Source of the DNA: Larix sibirica
Lineage: Eukaryota > Streptophyta > Pinopsida > Pinales > Pinaceae
Direction of reading: 5' to 3'
Length of the DNA: 13,425 nucleotides
Assembly (NCBI GenBank): GCA_004151065.3
Contig: NWUY0300047026.1
Span: 1-13,425 of the forward strand
Of this stretch, positions 1-7,801 are shown one piece after another. The stretch's first letter is position 1. Each line of letters starts with the position of its first letter. Below the pieces are notes generated by a model. The model was given only the letters and a program-made list of their open reading frames with translations, was not told the DNA's origin and did not search any database. The position numbers and the translations under genes were made by a program.

Positions 1-379
1 GCTCTTCAATCCAAGTTGTCATTTTGTGTGATCGACAGCTTAATGTGATCACGGACGGAGAAGTGCAGATTTGACCTATAACACCCTCCCTGCTCTGTAG
101 TTGAATATTACAGTCAACTTTATTTAACTTTCGACTAACATAGGCATTCAGATAGTCAATCTCGTCATCGCCTGGCTAGGTTAGTATTGCATTGACTGTA
201 ATACCCATCGTAACGATGTGTAAATGAAACTTGTTAGACGAATTTGGTAATCGGAGGATTAGGGATTTGACCAGGTTGCGTTTAAGAAGCTCAAATTATT
301 CTACGCATTCTTGTGTCCATGTAAAATCAACATTTATATTGAGCAGCTCCTCCAAGGGGAATGTCATGTCTGAATAATG
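1..379 (-). pseudogene. RT connection and N-terminal RNase H remnant, cut by window edge
   Basis: In the same frame as RT the minus strand gives LLNINVDFTWTQECVE, a stop, FELLKRNLVKSLILRLPN, KFHLHIVTMGITVNAILT, a stop, and PGDDEIDYLNAYVSRKLN. This is the RT-RNase H connection and first strands of a Ty3/gypsy RNase H. The first catalytic Asp, expected in the pattern HIDASG, is Val here (HIVTMG). Beyond about position 90 the match fades. RNase H would remove RNA from the RNA-DNA hybrid during reverse transcription. Integrase should lie to the left of the window. Confidence 0.75.
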
Positions 380-1545
380 TCAAATGAATTTTCGATAATA
401 CCATGTATGTACTAGAAGTATTATGACTTGTTTAGGGTTCACAAGGGGATTTAAGTCGAGGATGAATTTTATCTTTTCTAACTCGACCCTAATTCCTTCC
501 TTCCAGAAAACGTGGTCCAAAAGTATTCCAATGGGTGTGGCAAAGATACACTTCTTGATATTTAGTGATAGTTGAAATTGTATACATATTTCTAACATCA
601 ATTGGAGCCACTAAACATGATCTCTTAGCAAGGTATATATGGTCCAATCATTGAATTAAACAACCATGGTTTTATATAGGAACTCTTGAAAAGCTTTGAT
701 CACGATTATGGAAAATACTGCAAGGGCATCTTTTAATCTAAATGGCATAGCTCTATATGCGAATGACCTAAATTCACATATAAATGTAGTCTTATGTTGA
801 TCTTCTTTTGCTATGGGCAATTGATTATAGCCTGAAAATCCATCTGTAAAATAATAACATTCATGAATTTCAAATTCGTTGATAATTTCATCTACGAAGG
901 GCATAGGGAACGAATATATGAGGGTTACTATGTTTAATCCTTTGAAATAGAGACAAATATGAAGTATTTTTGGGTTGTGCTTGTTAGGTTGTACGGCCAT
1001 TGGATTGGCCCATTCTGACTTGTCGATTGGATATATGATTCTGGTGGCTAGCATATTTTCTATTTCTTTCTTATTTATATCTTTATATTTGTGGGCTAAT
1101 TTGTACGATCACTTCTTGACATGTTTTGCATCTAATGTCAATCTTTATTTCTATCATTTGTTGTACTGAGCCTTTCAAATCTTTATAATCTCCAGTAAAT
1201 ACATTATGATGTTCTTTAAGAAGATTCAGTATCTCTATTGTTTGCTACTATGACCAGTAGTCCCCTATTTTTCCTAACCTAGGTTTATTGTCGATGGAGA
1301 TGTCAACTTCTTTCGTCTTGATTTATGCGTCCTTCCATTCAAATGCTTTTGATTCATCGATGTGTAGATCGTCTTCTTTAGATTCAGTAAAAGATGGGGG
1401 GGAATATTTTTATGTAAGTTCTCCATATTCTTCCTTGATTTCAGTAGATATTTTCATGGCATATTTAATTGGGTGGACTGTGTTGGTGTTATCTTTTTTT
1501 CCATCTGAAGCTTTTCCCTGGGATATTGTCATTTTCTAAGTCCAA
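380..1545 (-). pseudogene. PR-RT linker and reverse transcriptase, inactivated
   Basis: The linker (about 1180-1545) gives PIKYAMKISTEIKEEYGEL, KAFEWKDA, then LLKEHHNVFTGDYKDLKG, with stops between. The RT proper begins near 1120 and has IIYPIDKSEWANPMAV (fingers) and YYFTDGFSGYNQ (motif A, catalytic Asp kept). Motif B is FAYRAMPFRLKDALAVF, with the usual Gly, Asn and Pro changed to Arg, Asp and Leu. Motif C reads stop-F-N-D-W where Y-F-D-D-W is expected, so the Tyr is replaced by a TAA stop and the first catalytic Asp by Asn. A second stop (TAG) follows 16 codons later. The thumb continues in the same frame (LNIKKCIFATPIGILL, YYRKFI) to 380. The enzyme cannot be active. Confidence 0.9.
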
Positions 1546-1599
1546 GCAAGTCAGAAGGTGAACTTTCTACTTTTGGTCAGTCGTGATATTGTTGCAAGT

Positions 1600-2110
1600 T
1601 GAGCTCAGTCGATGAGTAGGTCTAGTTCTTACTATAATGAATGGTCATTCTACTGGTTTAATAAAATTTTGAATTTCCTGCACAACTTCTTTAAGATGAT
1701 CTTTGGTGGGAGTAAATGAAAAATATTTAATAAAATTTTATTTAAGAGATTGTCAATTAAATGTTTCACCTCGTGCTTCTTTGATCGTGTACCATTTACT
1801 GGGAAGGTCATTCAATGTACTTGGAAACATATGTGTCCAAGCTTGTTCATTGCAGTAGCCAAGTCTTTTCCATTATTTTTCACATGTATTGATATGGTCG
1901 ACTAGATCTTGTCCTTAGGTGAATTTAGGAATTTCTGCTTGCGTTGTCAACTTCTTTCCTCTAAAGCGCTAGACAAAGTAAGTAGTTGTTGTCTTCCAAG
2001 TTTGAAGATGAGACATGGGTGTCCCACCAATGAGCGGCTTGACTAGTGAAGGTTTCGACTAAGCTTTGTAGTCGTCCTTGCTCTCCCACATTTTTGGAAA
2101 CTTTGTTGAC
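1600..2110 (-). pseudogene. Second Gag-like block located between protease and RT
   Basis: The minus strand gives LVETFTSQAAHWWDTH (about 2000-2060). After a one-base frame change come RFRGKKLTTQAEIPKF, DHINTCEK, WKRLGYCNEQAWTHMFPS, TLNDLPSKWYTIKEARGE, and then HLKEVVQEIQNFIKP. WWDTH and LPSKWYTIEEARG-type motifs belong to Retrotrans_gag-like capsid domains of plant Ty3/gypsy elements. At least five in-frame stops and one frameshift break it. It differs in sequence from the Gag core at 4155-4590 and has no zinc knuckle of its own. Its position downstream of the protease is abnormal. It runs directly into the PR-RT linker (LENDNIPGKSFRWK). Confidence 0.7.
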
Positions 2111-2439
2111 ATGACTCGATGGCGACTCGTGTTCTTTATACCAAAGCGGTGGTAAATTGGTCAGTTAATTTCTATTCGGCACCAAAGTTGGGTAATCCCT
2201 TACTTTCTTTCTAAATACTTTCAAGATTACTGAGATATCAAATCATTTTTGCATAGAGTGTTGAGGAATGGCTTTGATCGTCCAGTGTTTTTGTGCTCGG
2301 GCTTCATAATTTTTAATCTGTCAATCATATAATTTTGAGTCTGAATTTTGTCCAATTGACATGGGGGAGCCTAGATGGAGCTCCCCATTTTCATTAGGCT
2401 TGATCAAGTTTTCATTATTCTGCATTACTTGGTATAATT

Positions 2440-2880
2440 ACATTATATTTGCGTCATTGCCATCATGTTCAGCCCAAGGTTTACCTTGGGACGGGTAGAT
2501 GGGCACAATGACCTTTTTCCGTTCTCCTTTAACTTTATTCTATCATTTTCTAATGATATAAAAACCTTCATCTTCCTTCCCCACGACCGACCAATTAGAG
2601 CAAGGAATGATTTAGAACCTTCCTTTGGATCAATTTCAAAATCAACTTGGTGGTGATGACCATTATCGTCGTATGAACATTTTTCCAAAATTCGATTGGT
2701 TCGATTAAGCCCTGGTCAACGAGCTTATGGTAGATGCCCGACTCAAGCAATTGCGGTCAGCCCAATCTTTCCCAAGTTGATCTTGTTATTATATTTGCTT
2801 GAGACCCGAAGTCAATGACGACTTGTGAAATACAATATCCTTCGACTTCAATTCGACAAATGGGTCGATATCAATTTTAT
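2440..2880 (-). pseudogene. Retropepsin (aspartic protease) of the Ty3/gypsy element, frameshifted
   Basis: The minus strand gives YCISQVVIDFGSQANIIT around 2775-2840, the active-site loop of a retroviral-type aspartic protease. The catalytic Asp is at 2811-2813 in the tripeptide D-F-G, where D-S/T-G is usual. Then comes RSTWERLG, followed after a stop by PQLLESGIYHKL and QGLIEPI. A frameshift near 2690 leads into the next block, open at 2443-2688, with the FLALIGRSWGRKMK motif that resembles the conserved C-terminal part of the fold (usually LLGRPWG). The enzyme would cut the Gag-Pol polyprotein. Downstream (2200-2440), degenerate linker sequence such as NENGELHLGSP can be read. Confidence 0.75.
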
Positions 2881-3199
2881 CTTTTTTATTTAGTCAGCAT
2901 AGATTTTTAGATATCTTATCATTCACCGGATTATTTCTTATTGTATACATCAAATCAATCAAACGAGCCACCGCATCTTCTTTTGTGAGAAGTTGCAATA
3001 ATTCATTAAGTGTTTTTTTTTTTTCCTTCGACTTCAATTCGACAAATGGGTCGATATCAATTTTATCTTTTTGATTTAGTCAGCATAGATTTTTAGATAT
3101 CTTATCATTCACCAGATTATTTCTTATTGTATACATCAAATCAATAAAACGAGCCACCGCATCTTCTTTTGTGAGAAAGTTTTTTTTTTTTTTTTTTTT
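2839..3199 (+). repeat. Tandem duplication (186-bp period) with poly-T tracts inside the element
   Basis: The segment 2839-2993 recurs at 3025-3180, offset 186 bp, with about three substitutions and a one-base length difference. Each copy is followed by a T tract, about 14 T at 3012-3024 and about 19 T at 3180-3199. The duplicated part is the sequence just upstream of the protease active site, so it adds a second, useless copy of the Gag-PR junction. High similarity shows that the duplication is much younger than the element itself. Confidence 0.9.
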
Positions 3200-3461
3200 C
3201 TCTGGATTCTTGGGAATCTTCTTCAAATGCTATTTCTTCAAATATTTTTGCAGCATTATTAAAAATTTATTTCTGCTTGTTAGGATTAGGATAATTATTT
3301 TCTTTGCTTTGAATTTTAGTAATGTGTGGATTGTCTCCTCCAGTCCTCGTACCTTATCTGGTTATGATATGCATATGTTTAGTATTGAGAGTTTCATGCT
3401 TGGGAACACCAGACAAAAGATTAATGTTCTTCTTATTGATAATTTTCTCGAGGATTATGGG

Positions 3462-3969
3462 GCAATATTCTAATGAATGATCACCCACCCCGCATTTTGT
3501 ACAAAATTTGACATCAGTCTTATCCTTCCAAAGGCAGACTGGATTCAAATGTTCTTCACTGTAGCATATGAAGCATCTAGACTTCCTTCGACCAACAGGA
3601 CAATTATCTCAATTATTATTGAATCTTCATCAACTGTTGTATCATCCTCGTCGATTGTAGCCATTGTTTCTGAAGTCTCAACCATTCTGGTCATTCTGGT
3701 CGATGGTATGATCTTGGTAGACCAACTGAACCATTCTTCATATTTAGTGCACATTCTGCAGTATTATGTGAACCATCCCAACATAAACCACACCATTTAT
3801 GTTTGGCATTCTTTGCATTGTATGGGAAATATGTTGTAGAGAGGGACTCAAATCCTTCGCATACATCACAATAATAACTCATGTGGACATTTCCATCATT
3901 ATCTGGTATTCTATCCTTTTGTAGCCAACAATTATCTTTGGTGTGCCCCTTCGTCGAGCACGTTGTACA
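3462..3969 (-). pseudogene. Gag nucleocapsid remnant with five CCHC-type zinc knuckles
   Basis: CX2CX4HX4C zinc knuckles bind nucleic acid in retroelement Gag. Four intact ones are visible on the minus strand: CTTCSTKGHTKDNC (3928-3969), CGLCWDGSHNTAEC (3751-3792), CFICYSEEHLNPVC (3534-3575) and CTKCGVGDHSLEYC (3462-3503). A fifth at 3829-3870 (CDVCEGFESLSTTY) keeps the spacing but has His changed to Ser and the last Cys changed to Tyr. The first three by position share one frame (open from 4026 to 3691). The last two are in another frame (open downstream to 3354), with stops and an acidic stretch between them. At least one frameshift therefore splits the block. Most Ty3/gypsy Gag proteins have one or two knuckles. 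Confidence 0.8.
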
Positions 3970-4154
3970 CCATTGGTCCTTATCTTGCATAGTAAGCTCT
4001 CGAATAGATATTTGCATGGTTTCCATCTTTTCCTCTAATCTTCTGTTGGCAAGTGCAACTGTGAAGTCATTGTCGGACTCAATTCATTGAGTTTTCTTTG
4101 AAGCATCCTCGTATGACGTGGATTCATGTAGCCTCAAAGGTGTTCTATTTTTCT

Positions 4155-4590
4155 GCAGGGGCCCGCGACAAACCATTAGATCAACTGATTTTCATCAATC
4201 TGGTATGATATTTGGCTGAGTAAATATTTAAATTTTTTATCATACCTTTGGGCATTTTCTCCCAACATTGGTGTGATTTCTTTAAGCTTTTTAGCCGCTA
4301 AATATGTGTTGTCTTGAGTCTAGAAAAATGCTAGAAAATTCCACTTTATCTCATCCTTTGTTCTGGTCTGATTTTCAATGAAGTTCATGTACCAAATAAG
4401 TGCTCTTTTATGAAGGGCACCAACAAATTATTCCATTTGTTGATTTTCATCATTGACAAGGTTAGCTTCCCACACGAACTCGTAGACGAATCGATGTATT
4501 CTAGGGTCTTCATCCCCCTCATATATTGGGATGTGCATTGAATGATGAAAATCCATATTAGAAATTTTTTTGTTATTAGCTGGAAGGAGA
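4155..4590 (-). pseudogene. Gag core (Retrotrans_gag-like), decayed
   Basis: Minus-strand translation gives IPIYEGDEDPRIH near 4500-4540, then EFVWEANLVNDENQQM, ALIWYMNF and NFLAFF, then QDNTYLAAKKLKEI and YDKKFKYLLSQISYQIDE. This ends near WFVAGP at about 4155. The WYMNF block and the following QKLKEI...YDKRFK...LLSQI pattern are typical of the capsid-like Retrotrans_gag domain of plant Ty3/gypsy elements, which packages element RNA in virus-like particles. At least three in-frame stops interrupt it (after QQME, after NFLAFF, and before WFVAG). The zinc knuckles follow directly, which confirms that this is the genuine Gag of the upstream half of the element. Confidence 0.75.
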
Positions 4591-5740
4591 TTACCAATTT
4601 TAGTACTTACTTCTTTCTGTCAAGTTGTATACCACAGTAGTTGAACCTCTTCTAGTTGAATTTCCTTGTCGATTCGATACTCCGACGGACTGTGTGCTTC
4701 AACCAATATTATTGATGGCAAGGGGGTGCTTCCACGTGATTTGAATAAAATAGATGAAAATTGTTTCTTCTCGAACTTAGGTGTAAACGTGATCCAACTA
4801 CCATTCAATGGTCTATGAATCATCAGTCAATCCATGATTCATCCACAATTGTCTAGTCAATTCCATATGCTTCCTTGTCTAGGTACAATAACTAAGTCAC
4901 GCTCGACGATCTCCCTTACATTTGTGCCATGGGACGACAAAATTAACAATGTGTCTACGAAACTCATAGTTTCTGGAACTGCTATTTGTAGGGCTCTTGG
5001 GCCTGCCTCTACCGGCTTTAGTTCCTCAACAAGAATCGACATCTCATCCTTTCTTTTTTTCGGTCGACTCTCCCTCGACTCAAATGTTGCACGACCTTCT
5101 CAACCTGTTTTTTCATCTCTCTTGTTTTGGAGCAGACTTAGGATGTTCGTAAGCTCTTCCTTTTTTTATGTCATTTCTCTCTTTCAAGACTTTGGATATC
5201 AGTTATATACTTGTGACTGGCCATTTTATTTCGTCGAGTCACACTTGAGCTTCTATTGGCTTCATTATATTTTCATTGGTTGACTAGCATTGGTCTATTC
5301 TTTCGTGTCACATGGTTGGCAACCCTCCCATTGCTGACCCAAATTACTGATGGACAATGGATTTGGATTCAACAATTATGCTCATTTGCTGAAAAAATAT
5401 TCCCTCTTTCGCTAACAAAGTGCTCTCAATCTCTTTGCCTCTTTTCCGAATTTGAGCAACCATGGCCAGATGTTGGTCGAGGTTCAACTATGTGGCCGAT
5501 GCCTTTTTCAATTAAAAATTTATGAAGTAGAGAAGGAATCATGCAGAAAAAACTATCATGCAGTTAGTTATAGAAGCTAGTTCTAACGTCATCCAACAAA
5601 GTTCTTTCTTCTATGGCTTGTTCTTCGTAGAATTCATCGACTATTTTCTCGACCCACTCATGCAAATTTGTTCACCCGTCGTTGCGAAGCTTTTTCATCA
5701 ACAATGCTTCATTCTGACCTTCTAGTTTGGTGATGACCAT
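4591..5740 (-). pseudogene. Remnant of the Gag N-terminal region of the Ty3/gypsy element
   Basis: A reading frame starts with ATG at 5738-5740 and gives charged, probably helical sequence (MVITKLEGQNEALLMKKL...) that soon meets a stop. Further open pieces on the same strand follow. One is at 4857-5042 and includes EAGPRALQIAVPETMSF; another is at 4620-4823. They lie between the primer site and the Gag core, where the N-terminal part of Gag should be. I recognise no domain in them. Stops and frame changes separate the pieces, and the exact Gag start is uncertain. From 5741 to 5963 I see only the untranslated leader. Open frames on the plus strand here (4834-5283, 5256-5525) have no recognisable content and are probably chance. 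Confidence 0.4.
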
Positions 5741-5963
5741 TATCGAGAAATTTCTTTATTTCATTAGGAATGGTCTCTATAAATCGTTTGAGAGATTTTG
5801 TAAAGGACTTTTCTCTGGACGTTTTCCTCAAAGGTTAACTTGTTTCTTTTGGCATAATTAATTCTAAATGTAATTGGCAACTTTCATATTCCACCACTCA
5901 CGTATTTCCTCCTCACTCAATATTTATGTACAAATACTCATGCTTTGTCCCAGTTCAATACTA

Positions 5964-5978
5964 CTGGCAATGAAACCA
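5964..5978 (-). other. Primer binding site (initiator tRNA-Met type)
   Basis: One base inside the CA end of the LTR the minus strand reads TGGTTTCATTGCCAG. This matches 12 of 15 bases of the TGGTATCAGAGCCAG primer site common in plant Ty3/gypsy elements, which pairs with the 3' end of initiator tRNA-Met. The mismatches (A to T, GA to TT) fit decay. Its place directly after the LTR defines the element's orientation. Confidence 0.75.
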
Positions 5979-5979
5979 A

Positions 5980-6311
5980 TGTTGTAATCTACAGGATTAC
6001 ATGTAGTTACCAGTAGTACATTATAAACATATAAACAGATACGAGAACATACATACATAAAGAGAGTGAAGAAGTAGTGGCCACACCAGCAACGAGTTTT
6101 ATATTATATCAGGACATATAATAGAATGGGGGACAATCATCTCTATCTTATAATGGCTCAATAGCCTATATATATGCAATGTACAATCAGTTAGACAATT
6201 ACAACTATTAACTGTCTAATAGTCGACTTAACCGACTCGACTAGACTAGGCCGACCATTGGGTGACCGGTTGAGAGGATCTAGTCGACTCATCGACTAGG
6301 GTCCTCCAACA
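5980..6311 (-). repeat. 5' LTR of the Ty3/gypsy element (332 bp)
   Basis: On the minus strand the segment begins TGTTGGAGG at 6311 and ends TTACAACA at 5980, giving TG...CA ends within a 5-bp inverted repeat TGTTG/CAACA. The primer binding site follows one base further in, which fixes the inner edge. A TATA box lies about 136 bp from the LTR start. The U3 part holds four TCGACT motifs (6223, 6237, 6284, 6292). It also holds an inverted repeat at 6280-6299 with 8-bp arms CTAGTCGA/TCGACTAG and a 4-base loop. The second LTR is not in the window, so the boundaries rest on end motifs and the primer site rather than on comparison of two copies. Confidence 0.85.
6167..6175 (-). promoter_or_regulatory. 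TATA box of the LTR promoter
   Basis: The minus strand reads ATATATATAGG here, a good plant TATA box in the middle of the LTR. Transcription towards lower coordinates would start roughly at 6135-6145, dividing the LTR into U3 (about 170 bp) and R/U5. The position is inferred from the motif and typical spacing only. Confidence 0.6.
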
Positions 6312-7492
6312 ATATAATAACATGCATTTATATTTAAGCTATATTACATTATTAGCCTGTGTTACCTATATTAAAGAATATGCAATGAGACTCCACTCAA
6401 ATAAGACACCATTCCAACGGGATATAAGACAAGTACGAAGGGACAATCTTCTTTAAAAAGCTTCAAAATATACAATCCAAGAGTCTTGTATTTTCTTGTT
6501 GCTGCAGTCCATAGAGCAAATCCAATGCAAATTGGTTTTATTAAACACTGATTGTTACTATGAACTTATGCCTTCAGCCAACCTCAAGGAACTCCTATAA
6601 AATCCAAATGCCTAAATAGGACAAGTTTCCTTTCCTTTTCCTGCTCTGAAACTTGCTATTTTCAGAATGCCAAAACAAGGTGCAATGCAAATGTTACAAT
6701 ATTTTATGTCATATGTTTTCCACTTGGCAAAAAATACTTGTGACAAAAATAGGGGCCTTTCTAGAGATGATTGAAGTAGTTTACCAAGTTGCACAAATCT
6801 TACACAAACCCAAATAAATGGCCAACTTCTTATGGTAGCATAAGGGGTATCTCTCCTGCTCCTGCACCACAATTGATGCCCTGTCACAAAATAATAAAAG
6901 AGTAGGAATATATAGAAAACATTTCAGGAAGGAACCAGCTTGTAGCAATGCCTCCAAATAGTCGGCAATAACTTAACCAACTGAAACATTTGTATTCCAG
7001 TTATAAATGCTAGCAAGAAATTGGAATGACCAAATTAAGCAGAAGTGGCATATCAAAGATGAGCACAAAGCTCAATCAGAAGTGGCATATCAAAGATGAG
7101 CACAAAGCTCAATCAGAAGATAAAACAGCTGGGAACCATTCCATCAGAAGAAGAAACAAAGAAAAATGGTGTGTCTCCAATATGTTGGTAAGCTCCCAAA
7201 TCTCCATCCCAAAGTAGCTAATTTTGCTGTGTGGGATGATCAACAGCCATGCTAACTAGTATTGTTGTATTCTAGTTATTAATATCAAAGAAATCCTTTA
7301 ATACATTTTTACCATATAGTGACTCATTGTTTTAGCTGCAGCCTGCCCCAAAATGGCAATGTACTTCAATTGTGAATACTTTGATTCTTTCTTATCCTAC
7401 TCTGACCTCTACTCTCTAGATGGACAAAATTACACACCTCTAGATTCAAATTTGAGCCAATAAATTGTTTATGTTGTGTATTTCATTTAGTG
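6312..7492. other. Non-coding stretch between retroelement and PPR gene
   Basis: I see no gene here. An open minus-strand frame at 6612-6887 has no recognisable motif and no conserved neighbours. The plus-strand frame at 7026-7217 exists only because it runs through the 37-bp tandem repeat. The part nearest the PPR gene is its probable 3' flank. No poly(A) signal could be fixed with confidence. Confidence 0.5.
7040..7119 (+). repeat. Perfect 37-bp tandem repeat, 2.2 copies
   Basis: Two identical 37-bp units (7040-7076 and 7077-7113), each starting cagaagtggcatatcaaag, are followed by the first six bases of a third. The perfect identity points to a recent slippage or unequal-crossover event in non-coding DNA. 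Confidence 0.95.
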
Positions 7493-7801
7493 TCACCAAA
7501 TAATCCCCACAAAAGCAAAAACCATTCTCTCGCAACTATTTCACACACAACAATCTTGGAGATAAACTTAATTGCAGTGTGACAGTCACCACATACACAG
7601 AGATTCTTAATGATTCGAATGGGGACCCCAAGAGGAATCTTGATCGGACCATAAGCAATGGCCATTTTCTCTGTGGTGATAGAGAGAATGCTCCTTCTGC
7701 TCCCGCTCCACATCATACAATACAAATTTCATATTGGGCAAATAGCCTGCCTCCTGTATCTGCTAATCTAATTCCTTTAACTTCATAAATATCTCCTTTA
7801 T
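7493..7801 (-). pseudogene. Decayed DYW deaminase domain, former C-terminus of the PPR gene
   Basis: Beyond the TAG at 7802-7804 the same frame reads IKEIFMKLKEL, a second TAG, then QIQEAGYLPNMKFVLYDVE and KEHSLYHH. This is the N-terminal DYW region. A frame change near 7670, at the place of the HSE zinc/catalytic motif, leads to TEKMAIAYG, GVPIRIIKNLCVCGDCHTA and FISKIVVCEIVARE. A third frame gives NGFCFCGDY, with the usual RFHHF stretch before it missing. One extra T then separates CGDY from TGG TGA (7493-7498), the terminal Trp and stop, which lie back in the original PPR frame. A complete DYW domain is thus recognisable but broken by two stops and three frame changes. Confidence 0.9.

Larger units (their letters stand above)
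1..6311 (-). mobile_element. Degenerate Ty3/gypsy LTR retrotransposon, 5' LTR to RNase H, truncated by window edge
   Basis: Read on the minus strand, the region gives a 5' LTR, a primer binding site, Gag with zinc knuckles, a retropepsin, reverse transcriptase and the start of RNase H. PR-RT-RNase H is the order expected of Ty3/gypsy elements; in Ty1/copia integrase precedes RT. Integrase and the 3' LTR would lie left of position 1. Conserved protein blocks are recognisable but broken by many stop codons and several frameshifts, so the copy is old and not autonomous. A second Gag-like block between protease and RT is not part of the usual plan. The 5 bases just outside the LTR are atata (6312-6316); the matching target duplicate is outside the window. 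Confidence 0.9.

Noticed and set aside
975-1539. Plus-strand open frames at 975-1169 and 1288-1539
   Set aside because: They lie opposite the reverse transcriptase and its linker, which are clearly recognisable on the minus strand. The plus-strand translations have no known motif.
3171-3839. Plus-strand open frames at 3171-3473 and 3477-3839, the first with a poly-Phe start
   Set aside because: The Phe run is the translated T tract, and the rest is the reverse of the zinc-knuckle region. They are shadows of Gag.
4834-5525. Plus-strand frames of 149 and 89 codons
   Set aside because: They have no domain, lie within the element on the opposite strand, and have a composition typical of reverse-complement readings. 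They were kept only as a remark under the Gag N-terminal remnant.
6612-6887. Minus-strand frame of 91 codons
   Set aside because: It has no recognisable motif, no support from neighbours, and a length expected by chance in non-coding DNA.
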